Source: Bacteroidetes bacterium HGW-Bacteroidetes-10 (GTDB lineage: Bacteria > Bacteroidota > Bacteroidia > Bacteroidales > UBA932). From it: 64,000 bases of DNA. The notes beneath the pieces were generated by a model, which saw only the letters and a list, made by a program, of their open reading frames with translations, made no database searches and was not told where the DNA came from. The stretch covers positions 62,001 to 126,000 of the forward strand of contig PHDT01000007.1 of NCBI GenBank assembly GCA_002842695.1, given 5' to 3'. This document shows, in pieces, positions 1-7,966 of this stretch. Numbering within the stretch: position 1 is the first letter of the stretch; every line of letters begins with the position of its first letter. The translations under genes were made by a program, and so were the position numbers.

Positions 1-496
1 GTTTAAATATCAACTTTTTCGCCACTCCAATGGCAATGAGCGAAAGAAAGAATAGAATTAGAAAGAAGGGAGGGTATATCCCAAATTCGGATGAGATGAA
101 GTTATCTGCCATTATGGTGATTATCACGGGGAAATAGATAAGTGAAATCACGAACACAATGTTTCGCATATTGCTAAGGGAGAGCCTCTCTTCCAGTTTG
201 TAATGGTTTTTAAGGCTGAAAATGCTTTTGAAGACAGCCGGAAGGGCAGAGATGAGTTCTCTGGAGAAAATTATGAGAATAATTAAGAATGTGAGAATTA
301 TTCCGGAGAGAAGCAAATTAGGGCTGTTCTGCACTTTTGAACTGCTCCCCATGGGATAGGGTGCGAGACTCTTTGTAGTTGAACTCCAGAGAGAATCGGC
401 AGAAATATCCCTGTTGAAATGAGTAACGGGGAGATCCACTATGAGATATCTGCATGAAACGCTGTCTGTGATGTATAGTGTATCCTTCTGAAACAT
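1..496 (-). CDS. DUF4271-like integral membrane protein (partial)
   Basis: An open frame starts at ATG 496 and runs off the left edge, so only the first 165 residues are visible. A soluble N-terminal segment of about 58 residues is followed by three hydrophobic stretches (about residues 60-77, 112-129 and 142-158) separated by a basic loop. Size, topology and position after a small cytosolic gene fit the Bacteroidetes DUF4271 family of unknown function; this assignment is by pattern, not alignment. The start overlaps the stop of the SUI1 gene by one base (TGATG), which indicates translational coupling and a shared transcript. Confidence 0.55.
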   Translation of the reverse strand, partial: MFQKDTLYITDSVSCRYLIVDLPVTHFNRDISADSLWSSTTKSLAPYPMGSSSKVQNSPNLLLSGIILTFLIILIIFSRELISALPAVFKSIFSLKNHYKLEERLSLSNMRNIVFVISLIYFPVIITIMADNFISSEFGIYPPFFLILFFLSLIAIGVAKKLIFK

Positions 497-843
497 CAGT
501 TTCCTCTTTTTGCGTTATAACCCATAGTCTGAAGGAGTGAGACCACTCTCTCCCTGAAGTCCCCCTGAATTATAATCTCTCCCTCTTTTACAGAGCCTCC
601 GGTACCGCATTTGTTTTTTAACTGACGGCCAAGTTCCTGGAGATCCTCTTCCTTCCCGGTGAAGCCTGTTACAAGTGTAACCTGCTTGCCTCCCCTGTGC
701 CTTTTGTCAATTTTGACAATAAGCCTCTGTTTCGCCGGTGGAGGTGTTTCGCTCCCCGGCTCCTCTTCTCCTCCATCAAACTGAAAGTCGGGATTTGTGG
801 AAAATACCACGCCAAGTCTGCTTTTCCAGTCGTTCACACCCAT
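496..843 (-). CDS. SUI1/eIF1-family translation initiation factor (YciH-like)
   Basis: A 115-residue protein whose C-terminal 75 residues form a SUI1/eIF1 domain. It begins with the motif KIDKRHRGGKQVT, continues through a GTGG turn and GEIIIQGD, and ends in a helix near the C-terminus. The N-terminal 40 residues are low-complexity and proline/glutamate rich, as in bacterial YciH proteins. Family members bind the small ribosomal subunit and influence start-codon fidelity; their bacterial role is not well settled. The ATG at 843 lies about 19 bases below a TAnnTTTG promoter read leftwards. It is co-transcribed with the DUF4271-like gene. Confidence 0.85.
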   Translation of the reverse strand: MGVNDWKSRLGVVFSTNPDFQFDGGEEEPGSETPPPAKQRLIVKIDKRHRGGKQVTLVTGFTGKEEDLQELGRQLKNKCGTGGSVKEGEIIIQGDFRERVVSLLQTMGYNAKRGN

Positions 844-861
844 TTGGTATTAAATTTGATA

Positions 862-869
862 CAAAGTTA
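862..869 (-). promoter_or_regulatory. Bacteroidetes -7 promoter element for the SUI1 gene
   Basis: The minus-strand sequence TAACTTTG matches the Bacteroidetes -7 consensus TAnnTTTG and lies 19 bases upstream of the SUI1 start. It sits back to back with a plus-strand element at 890-897. No clear -33 TTTG at the right spacing was found. Confidence 0.5.
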
Positions 870-889
870 GGCAGAAAAATTCAAAATAG

Positions 890-897
890 TATCTTTG
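890..897 (+). promoter_or_regulatory. Bacteroidetes -7 promoter element for the DUF2723 gene
   Basis: TATCTTTG matches TAnnTTTG exactly and lies 36 bases before the ATG at 933. Its position supports that ATG over longer frames that start inside the SUI1 gene, because those starts would lie upstream of transcription. Confidence 0.55.
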
Positions 898-932
898 TCA
901 ATTATTCTCATTATCACCAGAAATATTATCTC

Positions 933-3900
933 ATGGAATTGAAAAAATTCAAATTGATAGACAACATTTTGGGAGTTGTTGTTCTTCTGATTGCCTCCTT
1001 TACATATCTCTCCACCATAGAGCTTACAACAAGCTTCTGGGATTGCGGAGAGTTTATTGCATCCTCATATAAGCTGGAGGTTGGGCACCCTCCCGGAAAT
1101 CCGGTATTTCAGCTTATTGCAAGATTTTTCACACTCTTCACCGGGCCTGAGCAGGCAGCAATGATGGTTAATGCAATGAGTGCAATGTGCTCAGCCTTCA
1201 CCATTCTGTTCCTCTTCTGGACAATTACCCATCTGGGAAGAAGAATCTCAGAGAAGAGCGGTAACAATCTTTCAATGTCCGGTTCCATTGCAATATGGGG
1301 TGCGGGTATTGTTGGTGCTCTTGTTTATACATTTTCTGATACTTTCTGGTTCTCTGCTGTTGAAGGTGAGGTGTACGCAATGTCGTCCCTATTCACAGCT
1401 GCTGTTTTCTGGGCTATGCTCAAGTGGGAGGAGGAGGCAGACAAGCCTCACTCAAACAGATGGATTATTCTCATCGCATTCCTTATGGGCCTCTCCATTG
1501 GGGTCCATCTGCTGAACCTTCTTGCTATACCTGCCCTGGTATTCATCTACTACTATAAGAAATATGATGTTACAGCCAAAAGAAGCTTTTATGTCCTTCT
1601 GATTTCGGGAGTAATTCTTGCTGCAATCCTGTACGGCATTATCCCATATCTGCCAAAAATTGCGTCCTGGTTTGATCTTATGTTTGTTAACGGACTGGGT
1701 ATGCCATTCAACTCGGGAGCTGCTGTTTTTATGGTGCTTCTGCTTGTTGCTTCATTTGCCGGTATCTGGTATACTTACAAAAAGCAGAACTTTCTCTGGA
1801 ATACAATTCTTCTGAGCTTCACAATGATAGTCATTGGCTATTCCTCTTTTGCGGTTGTGATTATTAGGTCATCTGCAAATACACCTACCAATGAGAATCA
1901 GCCCGACAATCCATTCTCGCTTGTAAGATACCTTGGACGCGAGCAGTATGGCAGCAATCCTCTCATTTACGGTGAGAGCTTTACATCTCCTTATGAGATT
2001 GAGACAACAGACTATTACGCCAAGGTTGGCGATAAATACAAAAAGGTTGAGGGTCCTGTGAGACCTGTATACAAACCTGGTTCAAAGATGTTCTTCCCCA
2101 GAATGTGGAGCACAATGTCAAATGATCATGTGAAGTTCTACGAGAGCTATACAGAGGGCAGAGGCAAGACGATTCCGGGTACAGACAGGAAGCTTCCGCT
2201 CTTCAAGGATAATCTTGCATACTTTTTTGATTTCCAGGTTGGCTATATGTATATAAGATACTTTATGTGGAACTTTGCAGGAAGACAGAACGACCTTCAC
2301 GGCTCAACTCCCGGCGACCCGCTGAGGGGCAACTGGGAATCGGGAATTGGCTTCCTTGACAAGGCCCGCCTGGGTGACCAGAGCGTTGGTCCTGATTATA
2401 TTGTGAACAACAGGGCGAAAAACCACTACTACATGCTTCCGTTGCTGCTGGGAATCTTCGGGCTCCTTTATCAGCTTGGCAAGGATAAGCAGAACTGGTG
2501 GGTGACAATGCTTCTGTTTTTACTTACCGGCATTGCAATTGTTCTGTATCTGAATCAGCCTCCTTATCAGGTGAGGGAGAGGGACTATGCATACGCAGGC
2601 TCTTTCTATGCATTTGCAATATGGGTTGGTCTGGGAGTGATGGCAATTCATGATTTCCTGAAGAGATGGGTTCCCGAAAGAGTCTCTGCAATTGCTGTCT
2701 CTGCGGCTTGTGTTCTTGTTCCGGTGCAGATGGCTGCAGAGAACTGGGACGACCATGACAGGGGTAACAGATACACTGCAAGGGATCTTGCATACAACTA
2801 CCTGAACAGTACAGAGGAGAATGCTATTCTTGTAACTCACGGTGATAATGATACTTTCCCTCTCTGGTACATTCAGGAGGTTGAGGGAGTTCGCACAGAT
2901 GTGAGAATTATGAATACTTCGCTCCTTGGTACGGACTGGTACATAGATCAGATGCAGTACAGAACATATGAGTCAGATCCTGTTGCTTTCTCAATTCCCA
3001 AGCATGAGTATCTCTATGGTACCAATGATGTGCTTCAGATTGTAGACAGGGTAAACAAGCCTGTTCCGCTAAAACTTGTTGTTGACCTCATCTCAAAACC
3101 GGAGGCTAAGATACGGGCAGAAAACGGAGCTCTTTACAGCTTCTTTGCTGCAAGACAACTGACTATTCCTGTTGACAGAGAGGCTGCAATTAAAAATGGT
3201 ATTGTAAGCGAAGCAGACAGCTCTCAGATACTTGACACAATTCAGCTTAACCTCTCTGAGAACAAGAATATGCTCACAAAGGCAGAGATGATGATACTGG
3301 ACCTTTTGGCTAACTATAAATGGGACAGACCTATCTACTTTGTTGCCATGGGCGGCGATCTTGAAATTGGTATCCGTGATTATCTTGAATACAACGGGTT
3401 TGCATACAAGTTTGTTCCAATCAAGAGCAAAACCACAATGGTTACGCCGGGCAGAGTTCCTGCGGAGAAGATGTATGACAAACTAATGAATGTCTACAAA
3501 TGGGGCAACATGAATGACCCTTCTATTAATATTGACTACCAGAATCTGCTTACTTTCAATGCGGTTATTACTGCAAGAAATATCTTCGCACAGACTGCGA
3601 GAGCACTCATAAACGAGGGCAAACCGGAAAAGGCTGTTGAGATTCTTGACAAAATGCAGGTGGAGGTTATTAACGAGAACTTCCCTGTAAACTGTACTCT
3701 GCTCTCTTCCCTCAATGAGCAGGCGGTTGTGGATGCAATTGACATCTACCTGCTGGCAGGTCAGAAGGAGAAGGGTATTAAACTTGCAGATACATTCATT
3801 CAGGAGAGCTTCCTTGGAATTGACCTCTTTGCCAAAAGACTTGGCGGATATTATCTCTCCAAGACAGATGTCGAGAAGAATCTTTCATATCTGGTTTACC

Positions 3901-3995
3901 TTGCAGATGTCCTCAGAAACAGAGGGGAGACAGACAAAGCGGGTGAAATTGAGAAGAGGGTTCAGGAGACTATAAACAGAGTTCAGGTTCTTTAA
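933..3995 (+). CDS. DUF2723 family membrane protein, putative protein O-mannosyltransferase-like
   Basis: A 1020-residue polytopic membrane protein. The first periplasmic loop after helix 1 carries the family signature FWDCGEF (W36-F41) and GHPPGNP (51-57), resembling the acidic catalytic loop of GT-C fold glycosyltransferases. About ten further hydrophobic helices follow to roughly residue 620, then a long soluble C-terminal region that ends in helical repeats. DUF2723 is related to eukaryotic TMEM260, an O-mannosyltransferase, and Bacteroidetes are known for general protein O-glycosylation; a glycosyl-transfer role here is inference. The frame is open upstream to 738, but that extension overlaps the SUI1 gene and its promoters, so ATG 933 was chosen. 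The stop overlaps the convergent LuxE-like gene by four bases. Confidence 0.85.
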   Translation: MELKKFKLIDNILGVVVLLIASFTYLSTIELTTSFWDCGEFIASSYKLEVGHPPGNPVFQLIARFFTLFTGPEQAAMMVNAMSAMCSAFTILFLFWTITHLGRRISEKSGNNLSMSGSIAIWGAGIVGALVYTFSDTFWFSAVEGEVYAMSSLFTAAVFWAMLKWEEEADKPHSNRWIILIAFLMGLSIGVHLLNLLAIPALVFIYYYKKYDVTAKRSFYVLLISGVILAAILYGIIPYLPKIASWFDLMFVNGLGMPFNSGAAVFMVLLLVASFAGIWYTYKKQNFLWNTILLSFTMIVIGYSSFAVVIIRSSANTPTNENQPDNPFSLVRYLGREQYGSNPLIYGESFTSPYEIETTDYYAKVGDKYKKVEGPVRPVYKPGSKMFFPRMWSTMSNDHVKFYESYTEGRGKTIPGTDRKLPLFKDNLAYFFDFQVGYMYIRYFMWNFAGRQNDLHGSTPGDPLRGNWESGIGFLDKARLGDQSVGPDYIVNNRAKNHYYMLPLLLGIFGLLYQLGKDKQNWWVTMLLFLLTGIAIVLYLNQPPYQVRERDYAYAGSFYAFAIWVGLGVMAIHDFLKRWVPERVSAIAVSAACVLVPVQMAAENWDDHDRGNRYTARDLAYNYLNSTEENAILVTHGDNDTFPLWYIQEVEGVRTDVRIMNTSLLGTDWYIDQMQYRTYESDPVAFSIPKHEYLYGTNDVLQIVDRVNKPVPLKLVVDLISKPEAKIRAENGALYSFFAARQLTIPVDREAAIKNGIVSEADSSQILDTIQLNLSENKNMLTKAEMMILDLLANYKWDRPIYFVAMGGDLEIGIRDYLEYNGFAYKFVPIKSKTTMVTPGRVPAEKMYDKLMNVYKWGNMNDPSINIDYQNLLTFNAVITARNIFAQTARALINEGKPEKAVEILDKMQVEVINENFPVNCTLLSSLNEQAVVDAIDIYLLAGQKEKGIKLADTFIQESFLGIDLFAKRLGGYYLSKTDVEKNLSYLVYLADVLRNRGETDKAGEIEKRVQETINRVQVL

Positions 3996-4996
3996 CCCAG
4001 AAGGAGGTTGCAGCCTCTGAGCTCAGAATTATTTATGCGGCCGGGAATCCTGAAAAGGTTCCCGGTCTCTTTTATTACCAGGTCCTCTGTTTCAATAAAC
4101 GAGCATGAGTTTACATTTGCGAGGTCTATAACATTGAGTCCGCCTCTTCCGGGAGCCGGAGTGACCTTTAACGGATTGCTAAGGTCCCTTGTATAAACAT
4201 TCATCCAGTGAGGTGTTGCAAATATGCCGTCACCTGCGGAGTATGCCTGCGAAAGAAGCTCTGCCATTCCGTATTCTGAGTGGATGGCTTTTACGCCAAA
4301 TCCGTTCATGAGGATTCTGTGAAGCTCCTCCCGGGGGAGTTCAATTCCACGGCCTTTCATTCCTCCTGTCTCCATTACTGTGAGTTCAGGGAAATCAACC
4401 GGATAATCCTTTACAAAATCAAGCAAAGCGAAACTGACGCCAATGAGCAGCGTCTTTTTCCTCTCTTTTTTGAGAATCTCAAGTTTTGTTCTAAGCTCTT
4501 CAAAATTGTAGAGATAGAAACCGCTGTGGCCGCTGCCGCTTAAGTTTATCAGCCTGTCTGCCATATAGACAAGAGAGGATCCCTCTCTCTCAAGGTATGA
4601 GGGGAGAAGGGCAAGTATAGTGTACTCTCCGGGGTTTCCGTAAAAGTGGCCGAAGGCTTTGGTAAAACTGAGTTCGTAAAGTGAGAGATCTGCTACAGGG
4701 TGCCGTGATGGTACCATGCCTGTTGTTGCGCTGCTTGTGAAGAGTTTTTCAGGCTCCCGTGTGGCGCTGTAAACATCTCTGCTTTTAAAAAATCTGATTG
4801 GCAGAAAGGGTATCTTTTCAGGAGAGTCAACCGCCTCAATATCTGTTCCCAGCAGAGAGACAAATTCCCTGTAGGGCTTGCAATTTTCATACTGAAAGCG
4901 GAAAACCTCAAGAGCAAGAGAGTTGAATCTCTCTTTGCCTGAGGTCTCACTGCCTTCTTCTATGAAGGCAAAAATCTTTTCATGTATTGCAGCCAT
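3992..4996 (-). CDS. LuxE-like acyl-protein synthetase
   Basis: A 334-residue protein of the LuxE acyl-protein synthetase family, related to adenylate-forming ligases that activate a fatty acid and load it on a protein thiol. Visible features are LPIRFFKSRDVYS near residue 70, a phosphate-binding-like TSSATTG loop near 90, METGGMKGRG near 215 and HSEYGMAELLSQ near 245, the adenylation-type block. ATG 4996 was chosen; an upstream extension to 5053 would run into the GH3 gene. It follows the GH3 gene by 16 bases on the same strand, so the two are probably one transcript. The substrate cannot be read from sequence, and no acyl carrier protein or reductase (LuxC) lies nearby. Confidence 0.8.
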   Translation of the reverse strand: MAAIHEKIFAFIEEGSETSGKERFNSLALEVFRFQYENCKPYREFVSLLGTDIEAVDSPEKIPFLPIRFFKSRDVYSATREPEKLFTSSATTGMVPSRHPVADLSLYELSFTKAFGHFYGNPGEYTILALLPSYLEREGSSLVYMADRLINLSGSGHSGFYLYNFEELRTKLEILKKERKKTLLIGVSFALLDFVKDYPVDFPELTVMETGGMKGRGIELPREELHRILMNGFGVKAIHSEYGMAELLSQAYSAGDGIFATPHWMNVYTRDLSNPLKVTPAPGRGGLNVIDLANVNSCSFIETEDLVIKETGNLFRIPGRINNSELRGCNLLLG

Positions 4997-5012
4997 CTCA
5001 ATCTGGACAAAA

Positions 5013-6554
5013 TTACACTGCCTGGTTATTATCATTGAGCTCCATAAGCTCATCGGCGAAGTTGCGGTTATTGCTCAGGCGCGGGACCTTGTTCTGCCCG
5101 CCCAGTTTTCCCTTTTCCCTGAGCCAGCTGTAGAATGTTCCGGGCTTAAGAACCGTAAGCACCAGTCTGGTCATTGTTATGTTGTTTGCTCTTTTGGCTT
5201 CGTAGTCTGAATTGACAGTGCAAATCTCTTTGTCCAGAACATCTGCAAAGCGTTCAATATCCTGAGGAGCCTGACTGAACTCAATCAGCCACTGATGGGC
5301 TCCCTTGCTTCCGCCCTCCATAAAGAGCGGAGCTACCGTAAAGTTGTCTGCAGAGCAGTTCTCTTTCTCGCAGGCAGAGGTGAAAGCTTTCTCGGCATTG
5401 CCTATCATGAGCTCTTCGCCAAATGCATTTATGAAGAGCTGGGTTCGGCCGGTGATTCTCAGTTTATGGGGTTTCAGGGAGGTGAACTCAACAGAGTCTC
5501 CGATAAGGTACCTCCAGAGACCGCCATTGGTGGTTATCACCATGGCATAGTTAACACCTGTCTTAACCGATGCAACTGTGTCAAAACTGGTAAAAGTGCC
5601 GTTCATTGCCTCTTCATACCTATCCATTGGGATGAATTCGTAGAATACACCTCCGTTTGTCATAAGAAGCATAGACTTTTCGGCCGGATCATCCTGAAAA
5701 GCAAAGTATCCTTCGGAAGCGTTGTAGTTCTCCATATATCTCATCCTGTCTGAAGGAATGATTCGCTGGTACTCTTTTCTGTATGGCTCGAAATTTATTC
5801 CTCCGTGCATGAATAGTTCAAGGTTGGGCCAGATATCGAGAAGATTGTCCTTGCCGTTATAGTCAAGAATTGCATTCAGAAGAATAAGATTCCACGAGGG
5901 AACTCCTGAAATGCTGGTCACATTCTCCTTTGAGGAGACTTTGCAGATCTCATTTACCTTGGTCTCAAAATCGCTTATGAGGGCAATCTTTGCCGGGGGT
6001 GTCCTTCTGAACTCTGCCAGCATGGGGGAGTTCTTGAGAAGTATTGCAGACAGGTCTCCGTACTGACTCTTTCCCGTCCCTGTCTCGTCAATTCGTGCGC
6101 TTCCGCCAAGTGTGAGAGCCATTCCCTCAAGAAGTCCTGAGGCGGGATTGTTGTTGAGATATGTTGCGAGCATGTTCTGCATTCCGTCATAATGACACAG
6201 CTGAAGCGAGTCATCTGTTATGGGAATAAACTTGCTTTTGGATGAGCTGGTGCCACTCGATTTGGCAAACCAGTGAGTTGTGCCGGGCCACAGCAGGTCC
6301 TCTTCTCCCATTCTTGAGCGGTTAATCCAGGATTCACTCTTGTCGTAATCTCTCAGTGGTACATTATTCTGGAACTGCTCAATTGTGGTGCCGGTTTTAA
6401 TATTGTGTTCCTTTCCGAAAATTGTTTCAGAGCCAGCCGCAATGATCTTTTCAAACCACTCTTGCTGGAACCTCCACGGATCCACCCTATTCTCATCCAG
6501 CATTTTTAGTCGTTTTCCGGAGTAAATCCGGTAAATTTTTGATACAACAGACAT
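5013..6554 (-). CDS. GH3 auxin-responsive-promoter family acyl-acid amido synthetase-like protein
   Basis: A 513-residue member of the GH3 family, firefly-luciferase-fold enzymes that in plants adenylate a carboxylic acid and conjugate it to an amino acid. Family marks include GTTHWFAKSSGTSSSKSKFIP near residue 90 (P-loop-like ATP site), YNASEGYFAFQ near 280, and a C-terminal domain ending in GKLGGQNKVPRLSNNR. Length matches bacterial GH3 proteins. It starts at ATG 6554, below a promoter element at 6575-6582, and leads a two-gene unit with the LuxE-like gene. Both genes encode acid-adenylating enzymes, which suggests a joint acyl-activation pathway of unknown product. Confidence 0.85.
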   Translation of the reverse strand: MSVVSKIYRIYSGKRLKMLDENRVDPWRFQQEWFEKIIAAGSETIFGKEHNIKTGTTIEQFQNNVPLRDYDKSESWINRSRMGEEDLLWPGTTHWFAKSSGTSSSKSKFIPITDDSLQLCHYDGMQNMLATYLNNNPASGLLEGMALTLGGSARIDETGTGKSQYGDLSAILLKNSPMLAEFRRTPPAKIALISDFETKVNEICKVSSKENVTSISGVPSWNLILLNAILDYNGKDNLLDIWPNLELFMHGGINFEPYRKEYQRIIPSDRMRYMENYNASEGYFAFQDDPAEKSMLLMTNGGVFYEFIPMDRYEEAMNGTFTSFDTVASVKTGVNYAMVITTNGGLWRYLIGDSVEFTSLKPHKLRITGRTQLFINAFGEELMIGNAEKAFTSACEKENCSADNFTVAPLFMEGGSKGAHQWLIEFSQAPQDIERFADVLDKEICTVNSDYEAKRANNITMTRLVLTVLKPGTFYSWLREKGKLGGQNKVPRLSNNRNFADELMELNDNNQAV

Positions 6555-6574
6555 TGCAATCTTATAATTTGCGT

Positions 6575-6582
6575 CAAATATA
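6575..6582 (-). promoter_or_regulatory. Bacteroidetes -7 promoter element for GH3-LuxE
   Basis: Minus-strand TATATTTG, an exact TAnnTTTG match, lies 20 bases upstream of the GH3 ATG, between recO and GH3. It makes GH3-LuxE a transcription unit separate from recO. Confidence 0.6.
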
Positions 6583-6586
6583 GATA

Positions 6587-7312
6587 TTATTCGAAGACCT
6601 CGCGCAGAATGTCAAGCGAACGGACATTTATCTGGTGCCCCATATGGTAGGCCAGGTACTCTGTCATCGCAGAGGCAAAGCTGTTTCTTTGTCTGCCGGG
6701 AATCTTAAGCACATGCATGCTCTCCTCCCGGTACTGCAAAATAGTTGCCAGAATTGAAGAATCGGCTTGCGAGAAGCATTTGGAGCCAATTTGAGGTGAT
6801 GCTGAAAATGATGCTGACACAATGTCAAAAAGCTGGTCCTTATCGTGAAGATCGAAATCCGGACCATAGCCGGATCTTTTTGCAAACTCAACAAGGAACC
6901 AAAGATGGAAATTTGCAAAGTCAGACTCCATCTCCTCCAGCAATAATACAGATTTTACAAGAAATTCATAGAATGACGGGTTGGGTTCAATCTCATGAAT
7001 GCAACGGTAGATAAATTCGCTTACATACATTGCAATTGAGCTCTTGCTCAGGTTCTCCCTGATAGCGGGAAGGTTGTACAGTGTTCTGAAATCTTTGATG
7101 TTCTTGAGTTCGCCTTTATTGCGGTCGTTAAGCTCTGCTTCAATTATACTCAGGGGGTGAAGCTGTGAAAGGGCTGAATGAATTCCACTTCTGCCTCCCT
7201 TGCGCACAACGAGTCCGCATCTGCCAGATTCGGCGGAATATCCGTGAACTATAATGGATGAATCTCCGTATTTAGTTTTATGTAAAACTACAATACCGGT
7301 TTTTAAAATCAT
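6587..7312 (-). CDS. recO: DNA repair protein RecO
   Basis: A 241-residue RecO, which loads RecA onto SSB-coated single-stranded DNA with RecR and anneals complementary strands. The N-terminal OB-fold shows TGIVVLHKTKYGDSSIIVHGY and the basic RKGGRSG. The helical C-terminal half contains the family-typical YVSEFIYRCIHEIEPNPSFYE-like block near residue 95. The usual zinc-binding cysteines of some RecO proteins are missing, as in other Bacteroidetes RecO. The start overlaps the stop of rdgB by four bases (ATGA), so the pair is co-transcribed. Confidence 0.9.
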   Translation of the reverse strand: MILKTGIVVLHKTKYGDSSIIVHGYSAESGRCGLVVRKGGRSGIHSALSQLHPLSIIEAELNDRNKGELKNIKDFRTLYNLPAIRENLSKSSIAMYVSEFIYRCIHEIEPNPSFYEFLVKSVLLLEEMESDFANFHLWFLVEFAKRSGYGPDFDLHDKDQLFDIVSASFSASPQIGSKCFSQADSSILATILQYREESMHVLKIPGRQRNSFASAMTEYLAYHMGHQINVRSLDILREVFE

Positions 7313-7896
7313 GATTTGGCCCTATTGTTCAGAAATTCAGAGAGCTTGCGCATAGCCTTTCCCCGGTGAGAAATAATGTTTTTCTCCTCCGGAGTAATTT
7401 CGGCAAGAGTTTTGTCATATCCTTCTGGTACAAAAACAGGATCATAACCAAATCCGCCGTTGCCTGCAGGTATTTCAATAATTTCGCCCTCCAGGGTGCC
7501 TTTAAAGAGATGCTTCTCTTGCGGGGAGAGGATGAGGGCGGCCACGGTTTCAAATCTTGCCTTTTTGCTGGTGCAGCCTTTTAATTCAGAGAGGAGCCTT
7601 GACATATTTTTCTGAGAATCTGCCTCCGGTCCGGCATAACGTGCGGAGTAGACTCCCGGCCGGCCGCCCAGCGCATCTGCCAGCAGACCGGTATCGTCTG
7701 CAAAGCAGGGTTTGTGAAAACGGTTCCAGAGATATTCGGCTTTCATGAGGGCATTTTCCTCAAGAGTATCTGCGGTTTCGGGAATCTCTTCGGTGACTCC
7801 CAGAGATGCAGGGGTAACAAGAGTGAAAAGCGGTCCCAGGATAGCCTGAGCCTCTGCAAGCTTATGTTTGTTTGCCGTAGCGAAAATGAGCTCCAT
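7309..7896 (-). CDS. rdgB: XTP/dITP diphosphatase (RdgB/HAM1 family)
   Basis: A 195-residue house-cleaning nucleotide pyrophosphatase that hydrolyses dITP, ITP and XTP to keep deaminated purines out of DNA and RNA. Signature segments are FATANKHKLAEA at the N-terminus, CFADDTGLLADALGGRPG with the catalytic acidic pair, GFGYDPVF, and the C-terminal ISHRGKAM. ATG 7896 was chosen rather than the upstream codons at 7917-7920, because a TAnnTTTG promoter element lies at 7918-7925 and transcription would begin below those codons. It forms an operon with recO. Confidence 0.93.
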   Translation of the reverse strand: MELIFATANKHKLAEAQAILGPLFTLVTPASLGVTEEIPETADTLEENALMKAEYLWNRFHKPCFADDTGLLADALGGRPGVYSARYAGPEADSQKNMSRLLSELKGCTSKKARFETVAALILSPQEKHLFKGTLEGEIIEIPAGNGGFGYDPVFVPEGYDKTLAEITPEEKNIISHRGKAMRKLSEFLNNRAKS

Positions 7897-7917
7897 ATTT
7901 GATGATGATAGTTGCAT

Positions 7918-7925
7918 CAAAGATA
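7918..7925 (-). promoter_or_regulatory. Bacteroidetes -7 promoter element for rdgB-recO
   Basis: Minus-strand TATCTTTG (TAnnTTTG), 21 bases upstream of ATG 7896. The plus-strand element for the protease gene begins nine bases away at 7935, so the two promoters are back to back. Confidence 0.6.
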
Positions 7926-7934
7926 CTAAAACTT

Positions 7935-7942
7935 TAAATTTG
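7935..7942 (+). promoter_or_regulatory. Bacteroidetes -7 promoter element for the S41 protease operon
   Basis: TAAATTTG, an exact TAnnTTTG match, 24 bases before the ATG at 7967. Confidence 0.55.
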
Positions 7943-7966
7943 TAATTAAGTTAACAAACATACAAG

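Noticed and set aside
738-932. Upstream extension of the DUF2723 gene
   Set aside because: The extension overlaps the SUI1 gene on the other strand and lies above both divergent promoter elements; the family begins at the helix after ATG 933.
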